Source: Berkiella sp964496435 (lineage in GTDB: Bacteria; Pseudomonadota; Gammaproteobacteria; Berkiellales; Berkiellaceae). From it: a DNA stretch of 64,000 nt. Numbering within the stretch: the first letter of the stretch is position 1; the number at the start of each line of letters is the position of its first letter. The translations under genes and the position numbers were made by a program. Positions 1 to 6,926 of this stretch are shown in pieces. The notes below the pieces were generated by a model. It searched no databases, was not told where the DNA came from, and worked only from the letters and a program-made list of their open reading frames with translations. The stretch spans positions 47,677-111,676 of the forward strand of contig CAZBZP010000011.1 in assembly GCA_964496435.1 (NCBI GenBank). The letters are read 5' to 3'.

Positions 1-762
1 TTTGCAACTGCTTGTACGACAGGCTTGCATAGCATTGGTATGGCTGCCAGAAGTATTGCTTATGGTGATGCCGATATTATGGTTGCCGGCGGAGCAGAAA
101 AGGGGAGCACGCCCCTTGGTTTAGGTGGCTTTGCTGCCTCACGCGCGCTTTCAACCCGTAATGATGCACCCGAACAGGCAAGTCGTCCTTGGGATGTAGA
201 AAGAGATGGCTTTGTTTTAGGCGATGGTGCCAGTGTTTTAGTATTAGAAGAATATGAAAATGCTAAAAAACGTGGCGCAAAGATATACGCTGAAGTTATC
301 GGTTTTGGCATGAGTGGTTCTGCATTCCATATCACCAGTTATTCAGAAGGTGGTATTGGAGAAGCTGCTGCAATGACAGCTGCACTTAATGATGCCAAAA
401 TTAATGCCGAAGAAATTGATTATGTAAACGCACATGGTACATCCACACCTGTTGGTGATTTGGGCGAGTGTTTGGCTATTAAAGTTGCGCTTGGTCAACA
501 TGCTAAAAAGATAGCCGTTAGCTCTACAAAATCTATGACGGGCCATTTGCTGGGTGCTGCAGGTGCTATTGAGTCGATGTTTAGTGTATTAGCAATTCGT
601 GATCAAATTGCACCACCAACCATCAATTTGGTTAAACCCAGCGAAGATTGTGACTTGGATTTTGTGCCTAACGTGGCTCGTGAGATGAAAATTGATGTGG
701 TTGCATCAAACTCATTTGGCTTTGGTGGCACGAACGCATCAGTCATATTTAAGCGTATTTGA
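1..762 (+). CDS. fabF: 3-oxoacyl-[ACP] synthase II, C-terminal part (truncated by window edge)
   Basis: Condensing enzyme of fatty-acid elongation, joining malonyl-ACP to a growing acyl-ACP in the cytoplasm. The frame is open from base 1, so the N-terminus lies outside the window. The active-site cysteine is visible at once in FATACTTG (Cys codon 13-15). The two catalytic histidine motifs follow: NAHGTSTPVGD and STKSMTGHLLGAAGA, the latter also holding the conserved Lys. The C-terminal NSFGFGGTNAS glycine loop is intact. mltG follows, as in E. coli, but without the intervening pabC. Family assignment is firm. FabB is an alternative, but the mltG-tmk-holB neighbourhood favours FabF. Confidence 0.95.
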   Translation, partial: FATACTTGLHSIGMAARSIAYGDADIMVAGGAEKGSTPLGLGGFAASRALSTRNDAPEQASRPWDVERDGFVLGDGASVLVLEEYENAKKRGAKIYAEVIGFGMSGSAFHITSYSEGGIGEAAAMTAALNDAKINAEEIDYVNAHGTSTPVGDLGECLAIKVALGQHAKKIAVSSTKSMTGHLLGAAGAIESMFSVLAIRDQIAPPTINLVKPSEDCDLDFVPNVAREMKIDVVASNSFGFGGTNASVIFKRI

Positions 763-789
763 TATTTTTTTAGTAAATCCCAGTATACT
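759..789 (+). promoter_or_regulatory. Possible sigma-70 promoter of the mltG leader
   Basis: A TATACT -10 box lies at 784-789 and a TTGATA -35-like box at 759-764 overlaps the fabF stop codon. The spacer is 19 nt, longer than ideal. A start near 796 would make the transcript begin at the 14-bp inverted repeat described next. This is read by eye. Confidence 0.4.
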
Positions 790-793
790 CGAA

Positions 794-907
794 CCATTTT
801 GAATTTAGGCGCTTATCCTGCGAAGCGGGAAAGCGTCTAAAGGTTTGAGTGGGAGACAGCAGCCGCTTGATGCTTTGGCGGACACATAAATTCAAAATGG
901 GAAGAGT
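794..907 (+). promoter_or_regulatory. Structured leader with 14-bp closing inverted repeat upstream of mltG
   Basis: The arms CCATTTTGAATTTA (794-807) and TAAATTCAAAATGG (887-900) are perfect reverse complements. They enclose a strong hairpin whose arms run about 805-815 and 831-841 (one G-T pair, with a further inner stem TCCTGC/GCGGGA), and a weaker CCGC/GCGG stem near 863-881. The right arm abuts the GGGAAGAG ribosome-binding site of mltG, so folding of the leader could mask initiation. The right half recurs at 7590-7620 directly in front of another start codon, and a shorter relative sits at 27591-27620. It could be a regulatory leader or a miniature palindromic element. The class is not recognised. 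Confidence 0.5.
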
Positions 908-1960
908 ATGATAAGAAGGGGCGTAGTCGTATCACTCCTGCTGGCAGCGCTCCTTTTAGTTCTTGGCGTTTTCTCCCTCTATAGTTTCTCAAAATTTTCT
1001 AGCACGCCCTTAAGCCATTCTTCACAAACTATTACTTACACCTTAGCACCCGGTACAGGTGCACTATCTATGCTTTATCAATTAAAAAAAGAAGGTGTGC
1101 TAAACGAAAAGCAACGCCTTTTTTTAGGTTGGTATATTCAATACAAAGGCTATGAGAAATTGCTCAAAGCCGGAGAATATGAAATTGTACTGAGTACAAC
1201 GCCTGAAACATTAATACGAAAGTTAGTTAAAGGAGAGGTCATTCAATATCCTTTTACCTTAATAGAAGGCAGCACTTTTGAAGATATTTTAGCAACCATA
1301 GAAGCTTCGCCTAAAATTGTAAAAACTTTAAAAGGCAAATCTTTGCAAGAGGTAATGCAACTTTTAGGAATTAATGAACCTCTTGAGGGACAATTTTATC
1401 CAGAAACATATTTCTATACTGCCAATATGAGTGATATCAGTATTTTAATGCGAGCGCATCAATTGATGAGCAAAAAATTACAAACAGCCTGGAATATGCG
1501 TTCACCCGATGTGGCCTTATCTTCCGCATATGAAGGACTGATCCTCGCTTCTATTATTGAAAAAGAAGCAGCTTTAGATAAAGAACGAAATTTAATCTCA
1601 GGGGTATTTCATCGACGTTTACAAAAAGGCATGCGGCTACAAGCTGATCCAACGGTTGTTTATGGCTTGCAAAAGGAATATACCGGCAAGCTAACACGTG
1701 AACAATTAAGAAAAGACACGCCCTATAATACCTATGTGCGTAAAGGCTTGCCGCCCACACCTATCGCTTGCCCTTCTTATCAATCGATTGTTGCAGCAAT
1801 GCATCCAGACAGAAGTGATGCTTTGTATTTTGTCGCCAAAGGAGATGGCACGCACGTTTTTTCAGCAGACTTAAAAGATCATAATGAAGCAGTTAAGCAA
1901 TATCAATTATCTGGTGCGCTCTATCAAATAGGGGCTGGTGTGTTAAGGAACGGCAAATGA
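908..1960 (+). CDS. mltG: Endolytic peptidoglycan transglycosylase MltG
   Basis: Inner-membrane lytic transglycosylase (YceG family) that cleaves nascent glycan strands and sets their length. A short cytoplasmic start is followed by one transmembrane segment (about residues 8-27). A LysM-like region and the YceG catalytic domain lie in the periplasm. The catalytic glutamate is in LASIIEKEA (E218), and the ADPTVVYGL motif is present. At 350 aa it matches the E. coli protein (about 340). The gene overlaps tmk by 4 bp (ATGA), so the two are translationally coupled. The ATG at 908 sits 1 nt after GGGAAGAGT, at the edge of the structured leader. Confidence 0.95.
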   Translation: MIRRGVVVSLLLAALLLVLGVFSLYSFSKFSSTPLSHSSQTITYTLAPGTGALSMLYQLKKEGVLNEKQRLFLGWYIQYKGYEKLLKAGEYEIVLSTTPETLIRKLVKGEVIQYPFTLIEGSTFEDILATIEASPKIVKTLKGKSLQEVMQLLGINEPLEGQFYPETYFYTANMSDISILMRAHQLMSKKLQTAWNMRSPDVALSSAYEGLILASIIEKEAALDKERNLISGVFHRRLQKGMRLQADPTVVYGLQKEYTGKLTREQLRKDTPYNTYVRKGLPPTPIACPSYQSIVAAMHPDRSDALYFVAKGDGTHVFSADLKDHNEAVKQYQLSGALYQIGAGVLRNGK

Positions 1961-2601
1961 ACGCTGACGATATAAAGGGAAAATTTATTACCATTGAAGG
2001 CATTGAGGGGGTAGGAAAATCCACCAATGTTAATTTTATTGCAAAGTACATCATTGATGCGGGCTTTCAAGCTGTTGTTACCAGAGAGCCAGGCGGCACC
2101 CCTGTATCGGAAGCTATCCGAGGCATCATTCTTTCTGAATTTGATGAAGAAATGTATGGTGAAACAGAATTGCTGCTACTTTATGCGGGCAGATTTCAAC
2201 ACGTTGAAAATATGATTAAGCCTGCCTTGAAAAAAGGTAAATGGGTAGTTTGTGATAGATTTACGGATGCGACATATGCCTATCAAGGCGCAGGTCGCGG
2301 CATTCCAATTACGAAAATAGATGAATTGTATCACTGGACATTGGGTAATTTTGAGCCTGATTTAACCGTGCTATTAGATGCCCCTGTTGATTTAGCTTTT
2401 GAGCGCATATTAAAGTTGCGAGACTTAGACAGAATTGAAAAAGAAAAGAAAAGTTTCTTCGAAAGAATTCGCGCACAGTATTTAGATATGGCTAAACGTC
2501 ATCCTGAGCGTTATCGTGTCGTAGATGCCGCAAGGCCGCTAGAAGATGTGCAAAAAACAATAAAAGGCATTTTAGATGAGTTCATTCACCCCTTGGCTTG
2601 A
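1957..2601 (+). CDS. tmk: Thymidylate kinase
   Basis: Phosphorylates dTMP to dTDP with ATP, an essential step of dTTP supply. The P-loop EGIEGVGKST is near the N-terminus, followed by the REPGGT dTMP-binding motif, the DRF motif (DRFTDATYAYQGAGRGI) and a basic LID region (RDLDRIEKEK). Length (214 aa) equals the family norm. The start codon overlaps the mltG stop, and the gene overlaps holB by 26 bp, indicating one compact operon. Confidence 0.97.
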   Translation: MNADDIKGKFITIEGIEGVGKSTNVNFIAKYIIDAGFQAVVTREPGGTPVSEAIRGIILSEFDEEMYGETELLLLYAGRFQHVENMIKPALKKGKWVVCDRFTDATYAYQGAGRGIPITKIDELYHWTLGNFEPDLTVLLDAPVDLAFERILKLRDLDRIEKEKKSFFERIRAQYLDMAKRHPERYRVVDAARPLEDVQKTIKGILDEFIHPLA

Positions 2602-3547
2602 ACCTATCTGGCAACGATTGTTGCGAATAACGCAGAGTAAGAAATGTCCTCATGCCTTTTTATTTTGTGGCGAAAGTGGATTAGGTAAATCAGAAGTAGT
2701 GCAAGCCTTTGAAAAGTTGCTGTTATGTCAAACACCGACAGCAACAGGCGCTTGCGGATTGTGTCGCTCATGTATTTTTTATGAAGAAGGCCATCACCCT
2801 GATTGGCTGCATTTTCAAGATGAGCCTGTGGGCATCGATGATATTCGAAGCATTGTAGATTTTTTAGCAACAACAACACATCAATTCGGCAGAAAAGTCG
2901 TGGCGATTTTTGGTGTTGATAAACTGCAAATTTCTGCCAGTAATGCGCTTTTAAAAGTGCTAGAAGAACCTTCTGCCAATACGGTATTAATTTTAGTGGC
3001 GAACAAAGATACCGTATTACCCACACTGAAAAGCCGTTGCTTTTTAGTGAATATACCAATGCCATCTAAACAAGTTGCAAGTGATTGGCTTAAAGAACAA
3101 GCACCGCTGGCCTCGAGCGAGGCAATTCAAAAAAGTTTGCGTTATGCCCAAGGAGCTCCAAAGGCCGCTTTAGCGCTCATGAATGCGATGGATGGTCATG
3201 AATTGCTTTATGAAGCATTTTTGCAAGGAAAATCAAATGCTTTTAATTCTGAGGAAATCCAGCAATTACTCACGTCCACGCCCTTGTCTGCACTATACTT
3301 AATATACAATTTCTTAGCTGACTTTATACGTGTAATGACAGAGGATGAGACTGGATTTTTGTACAATGAAAAACATGCCACTATGTTTTTGCAATTAAAA
3401 TCAAAAATCTCTGCTCAATCACTCGTGAATTATGCTGACAAGGTAACTGAAGCCATTAACCTGTTAGCGTTGCCAGGTATAAATAAGTCATTACTCTTTG
3501 AAGCGTTATTTTGCCAGTGGCAATTATTGTGTTTGCAAGGAAAATGA
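2576..3547 (+). CDS. holB: DNA polymerase III subunit delta'
   Basis: Clamp-loader subunit that, with delta and tau/gamma, loads the sliding clamp. The Walker A-like GESGLGKSE is followed by a zinc module with cysteines in LLCQ and CGLCRSC, the core SNALLKVLEEPSANT and the SRCF (SRC) motif. The C-terminal collar domain is divergent, as usual for this subunit. Length is 323 aa, against 334 in E. coli. The start lies inside the end of tmk. The stop is 1 nt before the pilZ start, so all three are probably co-transcribed. Confidence 0.95.
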   Translation: MSSFTPWLEPIWQRLLRITQSKKCPHAFLFCGESGLGKSEVVQAFEKLLLCQTPTATGACGLCRSCIFYEEGHHPDWLHFQDEPVGIDDIRSIVDFLATTTHQFGRKVVAIFGVDKLQISASNALLKVLEEPSANTVLILVANKDTVLPTLKSRCFLVNIPMPSKQVASDWLKEQAPLASSEAIQKSLRYAQGAPKAALALMNAMDGHELLYEAFLQGKSNAFNSEEIQQLLTSTPLSALYLIYNFLADFIRVMTEDETGFLYNEKHATMFLQLKSKISAQSLVNYADKVTEAINLLALPGINKSLLFEALFCQWQLLCLQGK

Positions 3548-3548
3548 A

Positions 3549-3941
3549 ATGAACTTATCACCACAAGATAGCGGTAATCTTGGGGAATCAAAGCCCACTC
3601 CACAAAGTCGACCAGGCATTCTTTCGCTCACCATTCGTGATAAAGCAGTGCTTTACGCAACATATATCCCTTTTGTTAAAAATGGCGGTTTATTTATTCC
3701 AACCAGCAAGCCTTATCAATTAGGCGAAGAAGTGTTTTTATTATTAAATCTGATGGAAGAAACTGAAAAATTACCAGGCCAAGGTAAAGTCATTTGGATC
3801 ACACCCAGTGGTGCACAAGGTAACCGGGCTGCCGGTATTGGTGTGCAATTCCAAGGTGAAGAGGGCACGAAAATAAGAAATAAGATTGAAACTTATCTGG
3901 CTGGGGCATTAAAATCAGATAAACCCACCCACACCATGTGA
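3549..3941 (+). CDS. pilZ: PilZ-domain protein (type IV pilus PilZ type)
   Basis: A 130-aa single-domain PilZ protein. In related bacteria the PilZ protein encoded beside holB is needed for type IV pilus assembly through PilB/FimX partners. The domain runs from about residue 24 (LSLTIRDKAVLYATYIPF) to GIGVQF. It lacks the RxxxR and D/NxSxxG motifs of c-di-GMP receptors, so ligand binding is unlikely. The ATG at 3549 is chosen: upstream in-frame codons would run 51 bp into holB, and 3549 directly follows the holB stop. The order holB-pilZ-tatD is typical of gammaproteobacteria. Confidence 0.9.
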   Translation: MNLSPQDSGNLGESKPTPQSRPGILSLTIRDKAVLYATYIPFVKNGGLFIPTSKPYQLGEEVFLLLNLMEETEKLPGQGKVIWITPSGAQGNRAAGIGVQFQGEEGTKIRNKIETYLAGALKSDKPTHTM

Positions 3942-3962
3942 ATTTTTTACTGGAAAGAGTGA

Positions 3963-4745
3963 ATGTTAGTAGATTCCCATTGTCATCTTAATATGATTGA
4001 TTTAACCCCTTTCGAGGGCAAATTAGAGAATGTTCTTCTTCATGCCAAAGAAAGGGAGGTTGGCTATTTTTTAAGCGTTGCCGTCACCCTTGACGATCAT
4101 GCCGCGCTTGTTAATATTACCGAAACTTATCCTAATGTTTTTATTTCTGCAGGCTTGCATCCCAATGAATTACCTAATCAAGCGTTGGAGGTAGATAGCT
4201 TAATAGAAAAAGCAACACATCCGCGTGTGATAGCCATTGGTGAAACTGGTTTAGACTATTATCGTCAAGAAGGCGATATAGATTGGCAGCAATTGCGTTT
4301 TAAACAACATATTGCATGTGCAAAGAAATTTAACAAACCATTAATTATTCATACGCGACAAGCAAAAGAAGATACTTTAGCCATTATGCAAAGCGAGCAA
4401 GCACAAGAAGTAGGTGGTGTTATGCATTGCTTTACCGAAGATTGGGAAATGGCAAAGAAAGCAATGGATTTGAATTTCTATATTTCTTTTTCTGGCATTG
4501 TCACTTTTAAAAATGCTACTGTTTTGCAGGATGTTGCTCGAAAGATGCCATTAGACAGAATGTTAATAGAAACCGATTGTCCCTATTTGGCACCAATACC
4601 GCATCGAGGTAAGCCAAATGTCCCAGGTTATGTTTCCCATGTTGCAGAGTTTATTGCGACATTACGCGGTGAGCCACTTAGCAAGATTGCTGAACATACT
4701 ACCCAAAACTTTTTTAACTTATTTCATCCCCCAGGTATTTCTTAA
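3963..4745 (+). CDS. TatD-family metal-dependent hydrolase (YcfH type)
   Basis: Amidohydrolase-fold protein of the TatD/YcfH DNase family, with 3'-5' exonuclease or deoxyribonuclease activity in characterised members. Metal-ligand motifs appear in order: DSHCHLN, GETGLDYYR, IIHTRQ, MHCF and ETDCPYLAPIPHRGK. Length is 260 aa (YcfH 265). The start ATG lies 4 nt after GGAAAGAGTGA. The gene closes the conserved fabF-to-tatD block; sequence beyond it is accessory. Exact substrate is not deducible. Confidence 0.92.
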   Translation: MLVDSHCHLNMIDLTPFEGKLENVLLHAKEREVGYFLSVAVTLDDHAALVNITETYPNVFISAGLHPNELPNQALEVDSLIEKATHPRVIAIGETGLDYYRQEGDIDWQQLRFKQHIACAKKFNKPLIIHTRQAKEDTLAIMQSEQAQEVGGVMHCFTEDWEMAKKAMDLNFYISFSGIVTFKNATVLQDVARKMPLDRMLIETDCPYLAPIPHRGKPNVPGYVSHVAEFIATLRGEPLSKIAEHTTQNFFNLFHPPGIS

Positions 4746-4824
4746 AACTGATCCACGCTTAATTTTGTTTCTTTTTATCCTTTACCGTGTAGAATCTATT
4801 TGGAGCTTCACATTGTATAGTTGT

Positions 4825-4834
4825 AAAAGGAGGT
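4825..4834 (+). promoter_or_regulatory. Very strong ribosome-binding site deciding the start at 4839
   Basis: AAAAGGAGGT is close to a perfect Shine-Dalgarno and sits 4-5 nt before the ATG at 4839. An ATG at 4835 is nearer, but its frame stops after seven codons, so 4839 is the real start. Confidence 0.8.
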
Positions 4835-4838
4835 ATGA

Positions 4839-5081
4839 ATGCGAGCTTTAGAATCTAACGAAACTCATCAAGTAGCTGGTGGGACTATTTTGGCGGATCT
4901 GCAATCCCTAGGACAAAACGGGATTTCCCAAGCGGAACAAACGCTAAGTATCTTTTGTTTAGGATCTGGCATGTTGGCGGGCGGTTTACTGCCTTCTGTG
5001 TTAGGCCCTATCGTCGGCGGAACACTCATCGCAGGCTGGATTGGTTGGGACGTTTATAAAAATTATAAAACGACAAACTAA
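4839..5081 (+). CDS. Bacteriocin-like peptide precursor with double-glycine leader
   Basis: An 80-aa precursor beginning MRALESNETHQVAGG. This matches the double-glycine leader pattern of class II bacteriocins and microcins (M-R-x-L-x3-E-x3-V-x-G-G), which is cut by C39-peptidase ABC exporters. The predicted 65-aa product has an amphipathic start and then a Gly-rich hydrophobic stretch (GSGMLAGGLLPSVLGPIVGG, then TLIAGWIGW) with GxxxG spacings and one cysteine, consistent with a membrane-active peptide. It has an almost ideal ribosome-binding site and its own terminator, so it is a monocistron. No exporter or recognisable immunity gene is in the window. Function is inferred from leader and composition only. 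A small hydrophobic protein with a chance leader-like start is the alternative. Confidence 0.7.
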   Translation: MRALESNETHQVAGGTILADLQSLGQNGISQAEQTLSIFCLGSGMLAGGLLPSVLGPIVGGTLIAGWIGWDVYKNYKTTN

Positions 5082-5092
5082 AGCAATCTGAT

Positions 5093-5137
5093 AAAGAGCT
5101 TTCTGTTATATGCAGGAAGCTCTTTCTTTGAATTTGA
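5093..5137 (+). terminator. Intrinsic terminator of the double-glycine peptide gene
   Basis: Stem AAAGAGCTTTCTG (5093-5105) pairs with CAGGAAGCTCTTT (5113-5125), 13 bp with one G-T pair and a 7-nt loop. A T-rich tail (CTTTGAATTTGATTT) follows. Confidence 0.8.
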
Positions 5138-5148
5138 TTTAATAAGTC

Positions 5149-5334
5149 TTAGCGAACTTTGGGTGAGGTTTTGAAATCTAGCTGAGGACCCTTGGGATCT
5201 AAGGCATTAAATACAGCACAAGTTGAACGATACAGTTCGTTAACAACAAATAGGTTAATCTGAGTTGGTATATTGTGTTGTGGCCTGTCCTTTGCCCCGA
5301 GTTTCTGCTGAGCTCCTGGTATGAAAATAGCCAT
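5149..5334 (-). CDS. Small protein of unknown function (61 aa)
   Basis: Not recognised. The chosen start is the internal ATG giving MAIFIPGAQQKLGAKD, because AGGA lies 8 nt before it and a good promoter (5352-5381, minus strand) lies just upstream. A start six codons earlier would leave almost no leader. The protein is short and soluble-looking, without a signal peptide or membrane segment, and has one cysteine. It is the first of four small genes on this strand (5149-6734), each with its own spacing. The terminator at 5093-5125 may also serve it in reverse. Confidence 0.45.
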   Translation of the reverse strand: MAIFIPGAQQKLGAKDRPQHNIPTQINLFVVNELYRSTCAVFNALDPKGPQLDFKTSPKVR

Positions 5335-5351
5335 AGTATGTATCCTAATCA

Positions 5352-5381
5352 ATTATCCAACTAAATTATTTAGTATGTTAA
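5352..5381 (-). promoter_or_regulatory. Sigma-70-type promoter for the minus-strand gene ending at 5149
   Basis: On the minus strand, TTAACA (5376-5381) and GATAAT (5352-5357) are separated by 18 nt. Each differs by one base from the consensus. Transcription would begin about 10 nt before the AGGA site of the small gene. Confidence 0.55.
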
Positions 5382-5399
5382 CACAATATTTTTCTAAGT

Positions 5400-5640
5400 A
5401 AAGTGTGTTGGGGCGAAAATTTCTCACATATAGCCAATAAAGACCAGTCTTATACCGACAATCGGTAGACACGCAATGACAAAAAGCGTGTAGCTACCAA
5501 TATATAGACAAGCATTATCCAGCTTCGTGGCGATAAGCATACTTACTTACAAAAATTTGTAAAGACAATTGCGTAGATTATTTAGCATTTTCGCATTAGC
5601 AGTGGTCTTAGGGAGGCGGAATGCCTCCTTAGAATTTTTG
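5400..5640 (+). ncRNA. Candidate small RNA or structured intergenic region
   Basis: This 324-base stretch between two minus-strand small genes (5353-5676) has no convincing reading frame but carries structure. A hairpin has arms GGTAG-ACACGC (5464-5474) and GCGTGT-AG-CTACC (5486-5498). There is a 16-nt palindrome TTACAAAAATTTGTAA near 5547-5562. A GC-rich hairpin GGAGGC/GCCTCC (5612-5628) followed by TTAGAATTTTT reads as a plus-strand terminator although no plus-strand gene precedes it. A plus-strand RNA ending near 5639 would explain this. No promoter was identified with confidence. Confidence 0.3.
5610..5639 (+). terminator. Hairpin with T-rich tail, plus-strand polarity
   Basis: GGAGGC (5612-5617), a 5-nt loop and GCCTCC (5623-5628) are followed by TTAGAATTTTT. 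No annotated plus-strand gene ends here, which is the main argument for a small RNA upstream. In the minus direction there is no T-run. Confidence 0.45.
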
Positions 5641-5676
5641 AATAAATTGTTTTTGAAATCAGTGAAAGCGCAAGAT

Positions 5677-5982
5677 CTATTTGAGCATTGATTTTGAAGA
5701 GGACGTTCTTAATTCAAAGAAGGGATCTTGTTCTGCTTGAAGGCAAAGTTCCTGGGCTCTTTGTAGAGAGTGCGTCATACCATGAGGTGTTAAGTTAACA
5801 GTATCTTTGGTTGTAATTTTAGCGAGCAAATTTTCTTTAATAGCAAAATCGGCATGTGGATCTGGTGTGCTATTGGCGGCTTTTTCAAAAAGTGCATCAA
5901 TTTCTGCATCGGACTGCATAGTATTATTTTGCCCTTTTAATAGTTTAAATCTGTTAGTAAAAACGGGGGTATAAAAAGCCAT
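5677..5982 (-). CDS. Small protein of unknown function (101 aa)
   Basis: Not recognised. The start giving MAFYTPVFTNRFKLLKGQ is preferred because CAGG lies 5-8 nt upstream. An in-frame ATG ten codons earlier has no ribosome-binding site. The middle is acidic and helix-prone (SDAEIDALFEKAANS), and a second helical segment contains HSLQRAQELCLQAEQD. No signal peptide or membrane segment is visible. It lies in a run of small minus-strand genes. The short soluble form with a low-complexity tail (SSSKSMLK) would fit a secreted effector or an orphan lineage protein, but nothing decides this. Confidence 0.5.
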   Translation of the reverse strand: MAFYTPVFTNRFKLLKGQNNTMQSDAEIDALFEKAANSTPDPHADFAIKENLLAKITTKDTVNLTPHGMTHSLQRAQELCLQAEQDPFFELRTSSSKSMLK

Positions 5983-6077
5983 TACAACCTGCCTATATTT
6001 CGAACTACGCACTACTCGAAAGGGATTACATTATGGAGCGTCTTTTTAAAGACGTCAAAAAAAATTTATCAAAAAAA

Positions 6078-6368
6078 TTATTTCTTACGCGGTTTTTTAG
6101 GGGAGATTTCTTTATTAATAGCGGCTTTCATTTCCTTTATCGGTGTGGGATCGAGTTTTGCCATTTCCTTAAGGTTTTTGACTAGGGCAGGTGATAAGTT
6201 TTGCACCAATATTTTATCGTTAGGCACTTTGCCTTTTAAAAGATCTGATTCTTTAAATATTTGTCTCATGGCTTTTAAAAAGCGTTGTTCTTCCGACTTT
6301 TTCATTTCAAACATGGGTCCTGTGTTGGATTTATTAAAAATGTCGTCAAAATCAGAGCCTGTTGGCAT
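6078..6368 (-). CDS. Small basic protein of unknown function (96 aa)
   Basis: Not recognised. The start giving MPTGSDFDDIFNK is well supported by GAGGT 4 nt upstream; an earlier in-frame ATG (14 codons upstream) has no such site. The protein is helical (SEEQRFLKAMRQIFKESD, ALVKNLKEMAKLD) and ends in a very basic tail, PKKPRKK, reminiscent of a nucleic-acid-binding or nuclear-localisation-like segment. A possible promoter (TTGGTT, 17 nt, CATACT) lies upstream on the minus strand. It sits between two other small minus-strand genes. Confidence 0.55.
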   Translation of the reverse strand: MPTGSDFDDIFNKSNTGPMFEMKKSEEQRFLKAMRQIFKESDLLKGKVPNDKILVQNLSPALVKNLKEMAKLDPTPIKEMKAAINKEISPKKPRKK

Positions 6369-6527
6369 AAGTACCTCATAAAACGCATACGCCTTAATAA
6401 AGTATGACATAGTTATGTTTTTTAACCAAATAAGTATAGTTGGTGAATATGCTTAAAAATCAGATGCTTAGGGGCAAATTAAGAAGGGTTAATTATATGT
6501 GAGGTAATAAACTATAAATATACAGCA

Positions 6528-6734
6528 CTATTCTTCAGAAAAGGGCGAATAGGGGAATATACCTTGGTTTTCATACAGCCTACCGCTGGAGACGCCTTGT
6601 TCATAGAGGGCCTTAAATTTGAGGATAAGAAACTCGATAGCAGCATTGCGCTGTCCAACCTGGAGGCGTGATTCAATAATCCGCATCATTTGTTCGGCTT
6701 GGGCGCGAAAATCCAAAACATTTCTGTCAGCCAT
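6528..6734 (-). CDS. Small helical protein of unknown function (68 aa)
   Basis: Not recognised. The ATG at 6734 is preceded by GGAGAG at 8-nt spacing. The chain is largely amphipathic helix (AQAEQMMRIIESRLQVGQ, then FLILKFKALYEQGVSSG), suggesting a dimeric or partner-binding helical hairpin. It ends NQGIFPYSPFSEE. No membrane segment is present. It is the most upstream of the four small minus-strand genes. Confidence 0.55.
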   Translation of the reverse strand: MADRNVLDFRAQAEQMMRIIESRLQVGQRNAAIEFLILKFKALYEQGVSSGRLYENQGIFPYSPFSEE

Positions 6735-6926
6735 TAAACAAACTCTCCATGGTGCTACTCTCTATTCCTCTATAGAAATCCAACAAAGGAAGTATATCAA
6801 ACCTAATTAGCAGGATAAATAATCTTCTTTTGCCAATACTCCATCATGCCAAAGGTTTGGCTTGGTAGCAAATGCTCTAGGATATCAAGTAAAATAGGCC
6901 AAAGATTTTACGTATTCAGGTGTTAG

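Noticed and set aside
2604..3065. 153-codon minus-strand frame inside holB
   Set aside because: holB has conserved Walker, zinc and SRC motifs over the same bases, and the minus frame has no recognisable features.
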